The notes beneath the pieces are model-generated. The model was not told the DNA's origin. It made no database searches and saw only the letters and a list, made by a program, of their open reading frames with translations. 64,000 bases of DNA, from contig OX345638.1 in assembly GCA_947044365.1 (NCBI GenBank), forward strand, positions 8,447,701 through 8,511,700. Reading direction: 5' to 3'. This document shows positions 11,601 through 21,365 of the stretch, piece after piece (the first letter of the stretch is position 1; each line of letters starts with the position of its first letter). The position numbers and the translations under genes are program-made. This stretch comes from Petrosia ficiformis. Lineage: Eukaryota; Porifera; Demospongiae; Haplosclerida; Petrosiidae.

Positions 11601-14039
11601 CTACTATACAACATATACTCTAGTTTCAGAGATTTGTAACAAAAAGAGTTTCTGCAAGAAAGACAAGCATAATATTTCTTGTAAAGCTAGAAATTCCCTC
11701 CCATTTGTTTACATAACTAAACCACAAAGCCCAGCTACAAATACTGTTGCACTACATGGGGTATACAGTACATAAGTTTACATAGTGCACATGCTTAAAA
11801 CAACACATGTTACTGTTGTGATAGCGCTAACAGTTAATATCATGATAGTGTTAGCAGTTTTAAAATATCACGTTATGAAGCTATTGATACTATTGATACT
11901 ACCACCCAGTCCTAAAAGATGCAATTAGGTTGTTTTATTTAAATTTTAACATAGTTGTAGTTTTAGTTTAGTTTGCTAAAACATAAAAGGGATAAAGTAT
12001 AGTTTTATGTAGAGTTAACAAAACTATTTCAAAGAGCAAACATTAAGCATAATACCATGCATAGATTAGTAACTAACGTTTAATATATATACACTATGAA
12101 TTATACAGTAATTGCGATATGTCAAATGTGATCATATTTTCAGGGCCAATGAAATATGAAGGTCGAAATGATGATGAATTTGAAAGTACTGATTCTTATT
12201 TTGGAAGTGAAAGCGGTAATAATAATATTATAAGCAAATTTATATCAAATACCACTAGTGGTGTCTATTAATGTTATGGCTATTATAATTATCAATTATT
12301 TGTTTTTGAGGGTATGATCGAATTCATTTATATTCATGACCATATAGATATTCAAACAGATTCTGATGATGATGAAACTTATAGCTCACATATAGGTAAG
12401 CTTTATTTATTCAATATCCTGTAATTATTATACATGTTGTATATCACATATAGTAGAGACAACTAGTACTAGTTTTGCAGTTCATTGTAGAAACATTATT
12501 AAAAAGATTCTTGATATTATTACTCGGAGTAAGTACATATTAATAATGTGTGTGTGTCTGTGTGTTATATAATACTATAGTAGTATTTGTTTGCTTTTGA
12601 AAACCATGCACATGCACTTTACAATGTTGTATATTTAAAGCACACCCAATCTTGATAATACTGCAGCAACAAGTAAAGGAAAGCATTGATAATTATGTAC
12701 TACAGGCATTGTGGGCTATGCTAATTGTTTGAATGTTGTTATTATATATTCCAAAATAATTCTGTAAGTCTCGATAGAGAAAGAAATCTAGGTTGACAAC
12801 ATAGTGTAGTACTTTCTTCAAAATCATTATTATCCTCGTCTCTTTTTTGTTATGGATATGTAGAAGTTCAGATGTGTTTGTATACTTGTGGGATAAACTC
12901 GGGATTGGACGAAACCATTGAGATCTGTCAGGAGATGGAAAACCTGACCGAGGTATGAACCTGAATAGTGATAATTAAATATTGTGATCTTATTCCATTA
13001 TTAATGACAATGAAGTATGTATACTATAGGTATGATTTTTATTTCATATACTCTGTAAAATAATTTGCAAGTGCATAATGTGTACCAGCTTATCAATCTA
13101 CTATATTGAAGGGTGATATACAAGTTCAAGTAATTGTAGATATTTTTTAATTACCTGTATTGTATCTCACATCCTTAGAAGATGACTCACTTCATTATGA
13201 AAGTAGCATATCATGTCTTGATTAAACGTCCTGAACTATTGTCTAAAATGCGTTTTCTCTCTCGTATTCGTCATCCTAACCTCCTTCGATTTATGAGAAC
13301 CAATAGAGTTGGTGGTAATCCCATGATATTGACTGAGTTGATGCCTAAAGGTGTTCACAAAGAACTGGGAAAAATTCATAGGACACATTGTGAGATTATC
13401 ACCATTGCTGGAGATGTAGCATCACTACTCAGTTGCCTTCATTTCGGGCCAATCCTTCATCGTGATATAAGCAGTGCTAATGTCCTTTTAGAACCGTCAA
13501 GTGCTTCACAATGGCATGCGAAAATATCTGATTTTGGATCAGCAAATGTTCAATTGATTATTCCTCCACATCTTCGAAATGACTCATATATGGCTCCTGA
13601 AACTTTATCTCACCATCTTTCTTCTCGAGAAAATGTTATGGATATCTACATATTTAGTGTCGCACACTTAGAAATAGCTACCCAGTATCTACCATTATAC
13701 CTTAATCCCAATTTTTCTATCACATCACTGGCAGATCATTGTATCACTCATGGAGAAAGATCCGGTGGTGCCAATGTTGGAACCAGGGAAGATACACCCA
13801 TAGGTGAAAAGGAGATAGTCATCGTAGGTATTAGAGGGACAACCCCTCTAATACCCACAACGATAGTCCTTGTGGGAATTAGAGGGACAACCCCTCTAAT
13901 ACCCACAACGATAGTCGTTGTGGGTATTACAGGGACAACCCCTCTAATACTCACAACGACTATGTGCCTGTGGCTACAAGAGGTGCAGTTGTTGGTATTA
14001 CAGGAGATCTACCCAAATGACATTCATAAGACATCTTAA
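8624..14039 (+). CDS. Gene B2: Death - domain X - Walker-A exon - repeated acidic block - truncated kinase
   Basis: Exons: 8624-9528, 9601-9670, 9731-9764, 10043-10149, 10245-10305, 10444-10491, 10560-10643, 10959-11038, 11321-11354, 12144-12215, 12348-12395, 12454-12528, 12867-12952, 13179-14039. They join into an uninterrupted 854-residue frame. Residues 1-75 are a Death domain (LFKWKKRRGPEATYQALLEI), 100-300 domain X. The 10043 exon holds a P-loop, GETGCGKSSLINTLL, with no other NTPase motif following. Exons from 9731 to 11038 are repeated at 11321-12952 without the P-loop exon. The last exon is kinase-like: HRDISSANVLLE and DFGSAN are present, an APE motif follows, but no glycine loop or VAIK lysine is visible, and the C-lobe stops after the DIYIFSVAHLEIAT helix, so it is probably a pseudokinase. 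Three 16-residue repeats precede the stop. It could also be two genes; frame continuity favours one. Confidence 0.68.
9731..13178 (+). repeat. Tandem segmental duplication inside gene B2
   Basis: Unit 1 is about 9731-11320 and unit 2 about 11321-13178. Introns and exons match closely, for example 10665-10960 against 12575-12866. Unit 2 lacks the P-loop exon and the intron after it: its 12144 exon starts differently and then joins the sequence homologous to the 10245 exon. Confidence 0.92.
13815..13958. repeat. Three in-frame 48-bp palindromic repeats at the 3' end of gene B2
   Basis: Units 13815-13862, 13863-13910 and 13911-13958. Each holds an inverted repeat (GGTATTAGAGG / CCTCTAATACC around GACAACC), and neighbouring units pair through CCCACAACGA / TCGTTGTGGG. 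Because 48 is a multiple of 3, the array encodes a 16-residue repeat (VGIRGTTPLIPTTI). The opposite strand is also open and encodes a similar peptide. Confidence 0.95.
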
Positions 14040-15060
14040 CATCAAAATATTTATAAAGTTTCATAAGAATTATTAAAACTTATATAAATGTATTTTTCAC
14101 ATCTTTTTAATTTTGTAAAATTTTTTGCCACATTATAATTTAATATAATTATTCGTATTATCAGAAGTTACGAGAGTGAAGCAGTGAAGGAGTACTTCGA
14201 AAATCTCAGACTTCCTATATAATTGTTTGTATGCACAATTACTGTACAGGTGTGTTATGTAGGGGGGAGTGTTTACCTTTAATTTTGTCAGCCACATGTA
14301 CTTGAACGACTGCTTGTTGGCAATAGCACTACCTATGCAGTAGTAGTGAATAAAATTAGAGATTCTGTGTTTTACAGTTGCCGCTTAAAAGCTCCTGATG
14401 TTAGGACATTTTGGACATGTATTACATGTTATCTTGCAATACTTCCTGATCTGATTGGAACTAAAGGTTTGATACTCAAGTAACACACAAATCATAAATA
14501 TTTCATGCTCACTAGAGCCATGCTATATTTCCTGGTCACTGAGGCTCAATATTCAGGTATCATGCTATAAATATTTCAGCTCACTAAAAGCTAGATATTC
14601 CAGCAACACACATAGTTGACATTGATTGTCAACATGTGCTATACTACAACACATGCAAAGTTACAAAATAGAAAGTATATGTATATAATTACATCAATAC
14701 AAAATCTATAAAAGTGTATATATCTATTCTACCTTTATATTTACAGTTATGTTACATTATATACATGTAATATATTTAATAATTACAGTTATTCATAATA
14801 CATGATTAAATTACTACTGTGCTTACAATAATCATCTGGACCTCTAAATAAGAGCACATCAAACAGTCTAAGCTACTCCACACCTATATGATAATTAACA
14901 GATACATAAAAGATGAGATTCCAAGAATTCATCTGCTTGTCTTACCTTGTACATCAGGACATCACAAAGTTGTGGATGAACAAAATAATGGACTAGCTAT
15001 AGTCTGTTATGGTAGAAATCTGTGTGGATTATTCAACAAAACTTATGCTTGAATGATACT

Positions 15061-15284
15061 TCAATATATAATGCATGTACTATACAATGCATGTTATATA
15101 CAGTAATATACAATACATACAATACATATAATATACAGTACTATACTATACATATAATATACAATACATGCAATATACAACAATATACAATATACAATAC
15201 ATATAATATACAATAATATACAATACATATAATATACAATACATGTAATATACAATATTATACAATACATACAAAAAATAGTAC
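15061..15284. repeat. Low-complexity ATACAATACATATAAT-type tandem repeat
   Basis: Imperfect repetition of ATACAATACATATA words. It produces spurious open frames on both strands made of Tyr, Ile, Cys and Asn. Confidence 0.9.
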
Positions 15285-16179
15285 ACATACATCATTTATA
15301 ATAATTAGTTCCCTAATTGTTATAGTTATAGTTCAGTTCTGGGAATCGTTATTTAGTTTTAACAAACAAGACGAACAGGACATACGGGATTTTAAAACCA
15401 GTTTTAAAGTTTAATTTCAAAGAAGATAAACCAAAATAAAAATTGAATTACCACAGGAGGAGATATACAGCCATTTCAATGTTTTATCTTGAAGATGACA
15501 AACAAACATATATTTCACACATATAGTGTATGTGTGAACTTATCTATTTAGCGCAATGCAGAATACATGATCTATACATGCCCCAGTACCTCACCTAGGT
15601 ATACTAAGGTCATGTTACATACATGATAATTATATAACAAGACATTATAAATTACACTTGGTATTACATTAATAAATAATTATACATTATTGATCATACG
15701 ATTGAATATGTCAGATCAACAGCTCCATATCACATCAATACAGGATGTCTGCGACTATAGATAGCGTCATCAGAACCCAAGATACAGGAAGCCCACAACT
15801 ATAGCATCTTAGTACCTGAGGTATAGGAAATCCACAGCATCAGTACCTGAAAATTAAATAAAGGTTTGTAATCAAGAAAGATGATTAGGAACTGTGAACT
15901 ATATATAATAATTATGACATTTAATACTTTATATGCTAAAACATACAAGTTTGACCCCGCTCTAAAATAACACTAATAAACAACTCATTCTGTAATTACT
16001 CGAAATGATTAATAAGTTAATGTTAATTAGTATTATATACAAGTGTGTTTAACATAGTCCCTTCTTGTATACACAGAACATGACATTATAGTGTAACTTG
16101 GAATTGAATAACTACAAATTGTAAAAGCTACACAATGCATTACATATACATGTGAACAGTTATTTCTTACAAATAATTA

Positions 16180-17830
16180 TAGCTCTCCCTCAGCAGACAA
16201 AAGCTACATAACACAGTACATATACATATACATATTTACAACTCTTAATTATTATAATATATAGTACATCTAGGTACAACCTCATTAAACAAAAAAAGCT
16301 ATACATACATACAATGTGTTTGTTTGAATCTAGTCAGTTTATCTGTCCAATTAATATATTTTTGTTATATACTTACAACTCTTAATTATAATTGTAGTAC
16401 ATCTAGGTCCCTGCCTCAAAAGACAAATTAAAAGGCTGCACAACACACATATATACATATGAACAGCTATTACTTACGACATATACATTATATAATAGTA
16501 CATCTAGTTCCCTCCCTCAACCGCTACATGCCTACACATAAGATACAATGTGGCTGTTTGAATCTAGTCAATTCATCTGTCTACCTAATATACCAGTATA
16601 ATATTTGTACAAACTACAAAATACAAGATTTCATTCTTCAGTGAGAAAACATATCAACAACAATGCTTACACACCTAATTACTTCTTATGAGACTATAAT
16701 ATTATAAAACATTACTTTGTGACTCATTATGACGAAATAATCAAAGATAATTATATGAAAATGGTGTGGGTATAAGTATTATGAACATTTTTCTGAACTC
16801 ATGGTGAATGTGAATGACCTTTAATAGTGCTTCATAAGTTCTTGTACAATTACCAAATTCATGACTTATCTGCATGCATAACTATAACTGCATATATAAT
16901 TACAAATCTATAACTTCACATCTTTCTTGTGAGTGCTAAACTCAATTTTTCAAAACAGAAAACCTTTTTTTCAAGCACGTGCGTGTAGTAATTATCTAGT
17001 TGAGACATACATGCTTTAATATCTTACCTTGTAGGTTAGGTACTATATGACTGGTATAGAGCAGCCAATACAGACCACAGAGATCTACCTCTGAGCCTCT
17101 ACTGTACATCCACAACGAATATCTTCACTCACAGGTACACTTGCTATAAAATGAAAATAAAGTTTTATGCACACAATTGGGTATATTTTTGGACAAGATA
17201 AAATTAATGAGCCATTCCAAAATATATAAAGAGCAATTCTGTAAGCACTACTGGTAGTACTAAGAATAAACTACAATGTGATTTTACTACCTATTATAAT
17301 AAAATACTAGTATCTACCATTAGTCACTGCAGCTATAAATAGTTTGTAAGTCCAACTACAACTGACCTGTGGTGCAGTAATTACCTAATTGAGTATGTTG
17401 GTATACAACATATTTATCAATACATTTAGGCTACAAATTGGCATTTGTTTTTCATTGCAAGTATTTAACTAAATTTGTTTCAAACAGATTCTTTTTCAGG
17501 TACATGTGATGAGAAATACATTCTTTAATATCTTACTGTGTAGGCTGCCATTACTGGTAAACAACCAGCACTGTCTATTGAGAACACTTCTGAGCCTTAA
17601 CTCCACACAGGCAGAGCAGCCAACACTGTCCATTGAAAACAACTACTGAGGCTCTGTTTCAAAGGTAGCCACAACTGGAATCATACTATGATATATACCT
17701 GTAAAAAAGAAAGCAAAGTGCAATTTGGTAAATAGTATAAATAGCACTAACACAACAGAGGTAGTGTAGAGTCCCCTTGTAGGCTGCTATGACCAGTAGA
17801 GCGAGCCAATACTACTATATACATAGCTCC
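16180..17830. repeat. Diverged tandem repeats of two families
   Basis: Between 16180 and 16650 the phrases AGTACATCTAGGT and TTTGAATCTAGTCA recur about every 100-230 bp. Between 17020 and 17820 the phrases TTGTAGGCTGC, AGAGCAGCCAA and CTGAGCCT recur about four times. Unit boundaries are blurred by mutation. Confidence 0.55.
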
Positions 17831-17856
17831 TCTGGCTGTAATGAGCATGCACTGGC

Positions 17857-17884
17857 TTTTTTTTTTTTTTTTTTTTTTTTTTTT
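17857..17884. repeat. 28-bp poly-T run
   Basis: An uninterrupted T run, possibly the poly-A tail of a - strand retroposed sequence. No recognisable SINE body was found next to it. Confidence 0.9.
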
Positions 17885-18780
17885 GGCACTGTTTTGGCGG
17901 GGTAGATAACTGAGCATGCGTATATCACCACGTGGGTGGCTGACGGCTAAACGGTCACTCGTTTAGTGAGACAAAGGTCCCAAATAGTGTAATAGAAGCT
18001 ACTGTACTTGTTTGAAAGCAAGACAAAAAAAGTATAATTATGCTGTTGTTTCCTAAAATAGGGTGCTCACTGGATATTTTCAAAATCTGCTAAATTGAAA
18101 CTGCATAGCTAGGAATTGTAGTCCACTTTCGACTTACTAAAATTTTAGAAATTCGTTTGAAATATCTTGTCTCTTTCTCAACAATTTTACTTTTTTATTT
18201 AGAAAATATGGTCACAAAAAAGTAGCTAAAAATAATAATAATAATAATTATATCTTTACTTTAAATATGACGCAATGAACACTATATAGCTAGACTAGAT
18301 ACACATATTAAAGACTCCAAACATTAATGTTGAATAATCACTTGTGCACATACCAGCCATTGTGAGTTAGCTTTTCTGTTGAAGTGGTTGACAAAATTTA
18401 ATAGTTTTTAGAGTCTATGAAGACTATATAGACTACATCTTGTTGCCGTGGCAATGGACTCTAATTATAATTATACTGTATAAAATTGTAATTATTATTT
18501 ATCCAGATAGTGAGGCTGTTTGTATTGCAGATCTAGAAAGACTGAATGAAGAAACATTTTTGGAAAATACCAGAAACTGAGTCTATCTGATACTATGCTA
18601 AAGGTTGAAGTGACTGTTAGCATAGATAGAGTAGATGATTTTGATCATGGGGTAATGGATAATTTTTAGATTACACAATAAACCAAAGTATTATTACTAC
18701 ACCTGACTCTATGTTGGGCAGTGTAAATCTTCATAATTAATATGCATTTCGACTATATAAAAAGTAGTTCCATGTAACCC

Positions 18781-18836
18781 CCAGACCCAACCCTTTGCGT
18801 CGCGCGCGCGCGTAGCATGCAGAGGGTTGGGTCTGG
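18781..18836. repeat. GC-rich hairpin with 14-bp perfect arms and (CG)n core
   Basis: Arms CCAGACCCAACCCT at 18781-18794 and AGGGTTGGGTCTGG at 18823-18836 enclose a CG-dinucleotide run. The GGGTCTGG motif recurs in the inverted repeat at 55503-55770. Confidence 0.85.
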
Positions 18837-19114
18837 CTACGCGAAAGTACGCCATGCCCAGAGGGGAGGGGCTGGCTCCGCGAGACTAGACTAGCACTAG
18901 CCATGCCCGCTGGATGGGCCTATGCCTATGCTTCTACGCCACTGAGTGGTATATAGTCCTTCTGCTGTTACTCCTGTATTGCTGCAGCCATAAAATTAAT
19001 CAAGTGGGTGTGAAGATAATAACTATTCTTCCACCACCGCACCCACAATAAAAACGGTATAGCAGACTTGTAACGGCAGTGGTCGACTGGAAACGGTTGC
19101 GCCATAGTTAGGAA

Positions 19115-19423
19115 ATGGGCGCCTTACTCTCCAAAAATTGTGAACAGATGTTTAAGTACACTACAGTGGAATCTGATGAGTCTGGTAATAGTTTTGTTTG
19201 TTATCATCACTTCAGTATAATAATTATTGTAATACAACCATCATGTAGATGACGAACCTCAAAAACAATCTAAGGATATTGTAATTCAGACAGGTAAGCT
19301 TATTAAAAAGATACTTACAATTATAAATGTTATATTAATATAGAAGATCAAATAGCACGAGCAAAGAGTACTAGTCCTAGAAGCAATGGTAAAGGGATTA
19401 CCAAAATAGGTGAGCCATGCATA

Positions 19424-19461
<38 letters not shown>

Positions 19462-20586
19462 TATATAAACAACTTATTTGGCTAAAACTGCATGCATGCA
19501 CATACCTGGGAATCCCCTGGGATTCCCCCACACTCCCCATATGAGATAAGAATTTATTGTACAAACTTTTCAAAGAAAGTCCTAAGTTTATAATAGCAAA
19601 AATATTGTTTTTACTTATTAAATGCAATTTTGCAATTTTGCAATTATTTGGTGCATCATTAATTGACAAGGGCACTAGTCAGCCTGACCAATATTCTATT
19701 GAAGGAAACTAAGATAGGATGTAGGACACACTTGAACTTTGTCACTATAATAATTATGAGCATCAGTAAAACAATTCAAATTCACATTTATTAAATCAAA
19801 CAAGTCAAGATCATTATCAGTATAAACATTTTTCACCCGACCCACTATGCCTCCTGATTTTGCCCTATCCACAGATGCTTACACATTCTATACAAGGAAC
19901 AGTTATAATTTACAAATTATTGTAATTAGTGTTTATATAAGTTTTGCAGTTTAATCTAAGCCATATGTGCATGCATGCATGCACATACCTGGGAATCCCC
20001 TGGGAATCCCCTGGGATTCCCCCACACTCCCCATATGAGATAAGAATTTATTATACAAACTTTTCAAAGAAAGTCCTAAGTTTATAATAGCAAAAATATT
20101 GTTTTTACTTATTAAATGATTACACAACTGACAAACAATCAGAGTACAAATAACAATGACATACAATGTATATTTCCCTGTTTGTGAAACATTTAGAATG
20201 TTCGACATAATAACACAAATCATGTTTGTATTTCACAGTTTTCACATCAAATAATGCTCTGAAACTCTTGAAGGAACGCAACTTTCCAATTCGTTCACAG
20301 TGGGAAAATTTAGCAAGCAGAATGGGCATTTCTCTTGACCAAAGACATGGGCTAAGAAAATTAGCTGTCAATGAAAGTTAGTTTGTAAAGCTACATTTGT
20401 GATAATTATATAATTACATTTTTTTAGATTGTGAAATTGCACTTGAAGAGGCAATAGACACATTCCAACGAGCCAGCACAAATCTGGATCCAGTTACTTG
20501 GGATCAGTTGATATCAAAAGTGCAAAGTGTTGACAAGGCCACTGCAACTGAAATGAGAAAGAGATTGAAACTGAATGTCACACCAG
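19115..20586 (+). CDS. Gene C: Death-like domain protein with candidate N-myristoylation signal
   Basis: Exons 19115-19184, 19249-19293, 19344-19409, 20239-20376 and 20428-20586, all in phase 1, keep one frame for 160 residues. The N-terminus MGALLSKN fits a myristoylation site (Gly2, Ser6, Lys7), suggesting membrane attachment. Two short charged exons follow, then two exons forming a Death-like domain closely related to gene B1: WENLASRMGIS, ALEEAID, PVTWDQLISKV, MRKRLKLN. In B1 these two exons are fused in one. The terminal exon after the donor at 20587 is not certain; an exon from 20698 reading 28 codons to a TAA is possible. An adaptor or regulator of the neighbouring Death-domain genes is a reasonable guess, no more. 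Confidence 0.66.
19490..20118 (+). repeat. Duplicated 135-150 bp block in intron 3 of gene C
   Basis: Copies at 19490-19624 and 19969-20118 share ACATACCTGGGAATCCCCTG and an A/T-rich continuation ending at ATTAAATG. The second copy has one extra GGGAATCCCCT unit. Confidence 0.92.
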
Positions 20587-21365
20587 GTAAACATCAAAGT
20601 AATGATATGTAAATAATACTCAGATGTCTATATGCACAGAAACATAAAACATAAAAATACAAAAGCAGTTTGTAAGCAGTTGTGGTTCCATTTACAGGTA
20701 TATATATACAAGATGTCAGACATACCCATACATATTGCAACCATTCATTTATTACGTACATCATCATGACTTACTAAACAGCTGAATATTAGTACACTGA
20801 TGTGAATGTTATCATTGGATTGCCCACAGAACCACAAATATATATATATTTTCAACCACAATCCTGTTTTTATGACCCACAGGGCCATTCCCATGATTGC
20901 TTTCCCAACACATTCTTCTGTCTCTTATGCAAGTATATGTATGCATAGTTAAGGAAGTTGCATGATTCTGGGGGGGGGGGGGGGGCTTGGTGAATTAATG
21001 GGCATGGCGCATAATAGAACATGCACTCAAGCTCTAAAAACCAGCAATAAGAAAGATATAAAGCTGCTTGTAGCTTATACGTAGAAACTGGAAATAACAA
21101 CTAGCTATTCTACCTCAAATATAATCCTAAAGTTCTACAAGATCATTTATAAGGTAAGGAGAGTAGATAATCAAAATAATAGGCTGTTGTGTTTCGGGCA
21201 TGATAAAGGCACCCATGATTACTGAATGCTGGACACTGTACACAAAGCAATCATAGCGATAGCTTGTTCTTTATATATCTTGTTATAGCGGTGTTTTTTT
21301 ACGCTGCATTGTTACTTGCGAATTATAATGGCAGCAAAAAACAAACCCTAATCCACATTTTATAA
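20587..21365. other. Spacer between genes C and D
   Basis: May contain the last exon of gene C and the promoter of gene D. A run of about 18 G lies at 20971-20988. No other feature is supported. Confidence 0.35.

Larger units (their letters stand above)
14040..19114. other. Gene-poor 5-kb spacer
   Basis: No convincing gene. Two weak exon-like pieces were seen: 14165-14222 after an AG, open to a TAA (reads SYESEAVKEYFENLRLPI, possibly an alternative tail of gene B2), and about 18531-18580 after GCAG (DLERLNEETFLENTRN then stop). The rest is AT-rich sequence, diverged tandem repeats and simple repeats described separately. The spacer ends in a GC-rich stretch at 18780-19100 just before gene C, which may be its promoter region. 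Confidence 0.4.

Noticed and set aside
13748..13954. Open frame on the - strand opposite the gene B2 tail
   Set aside because: It is the mirror product of the palindromic 48-bp repeats and has no other support.
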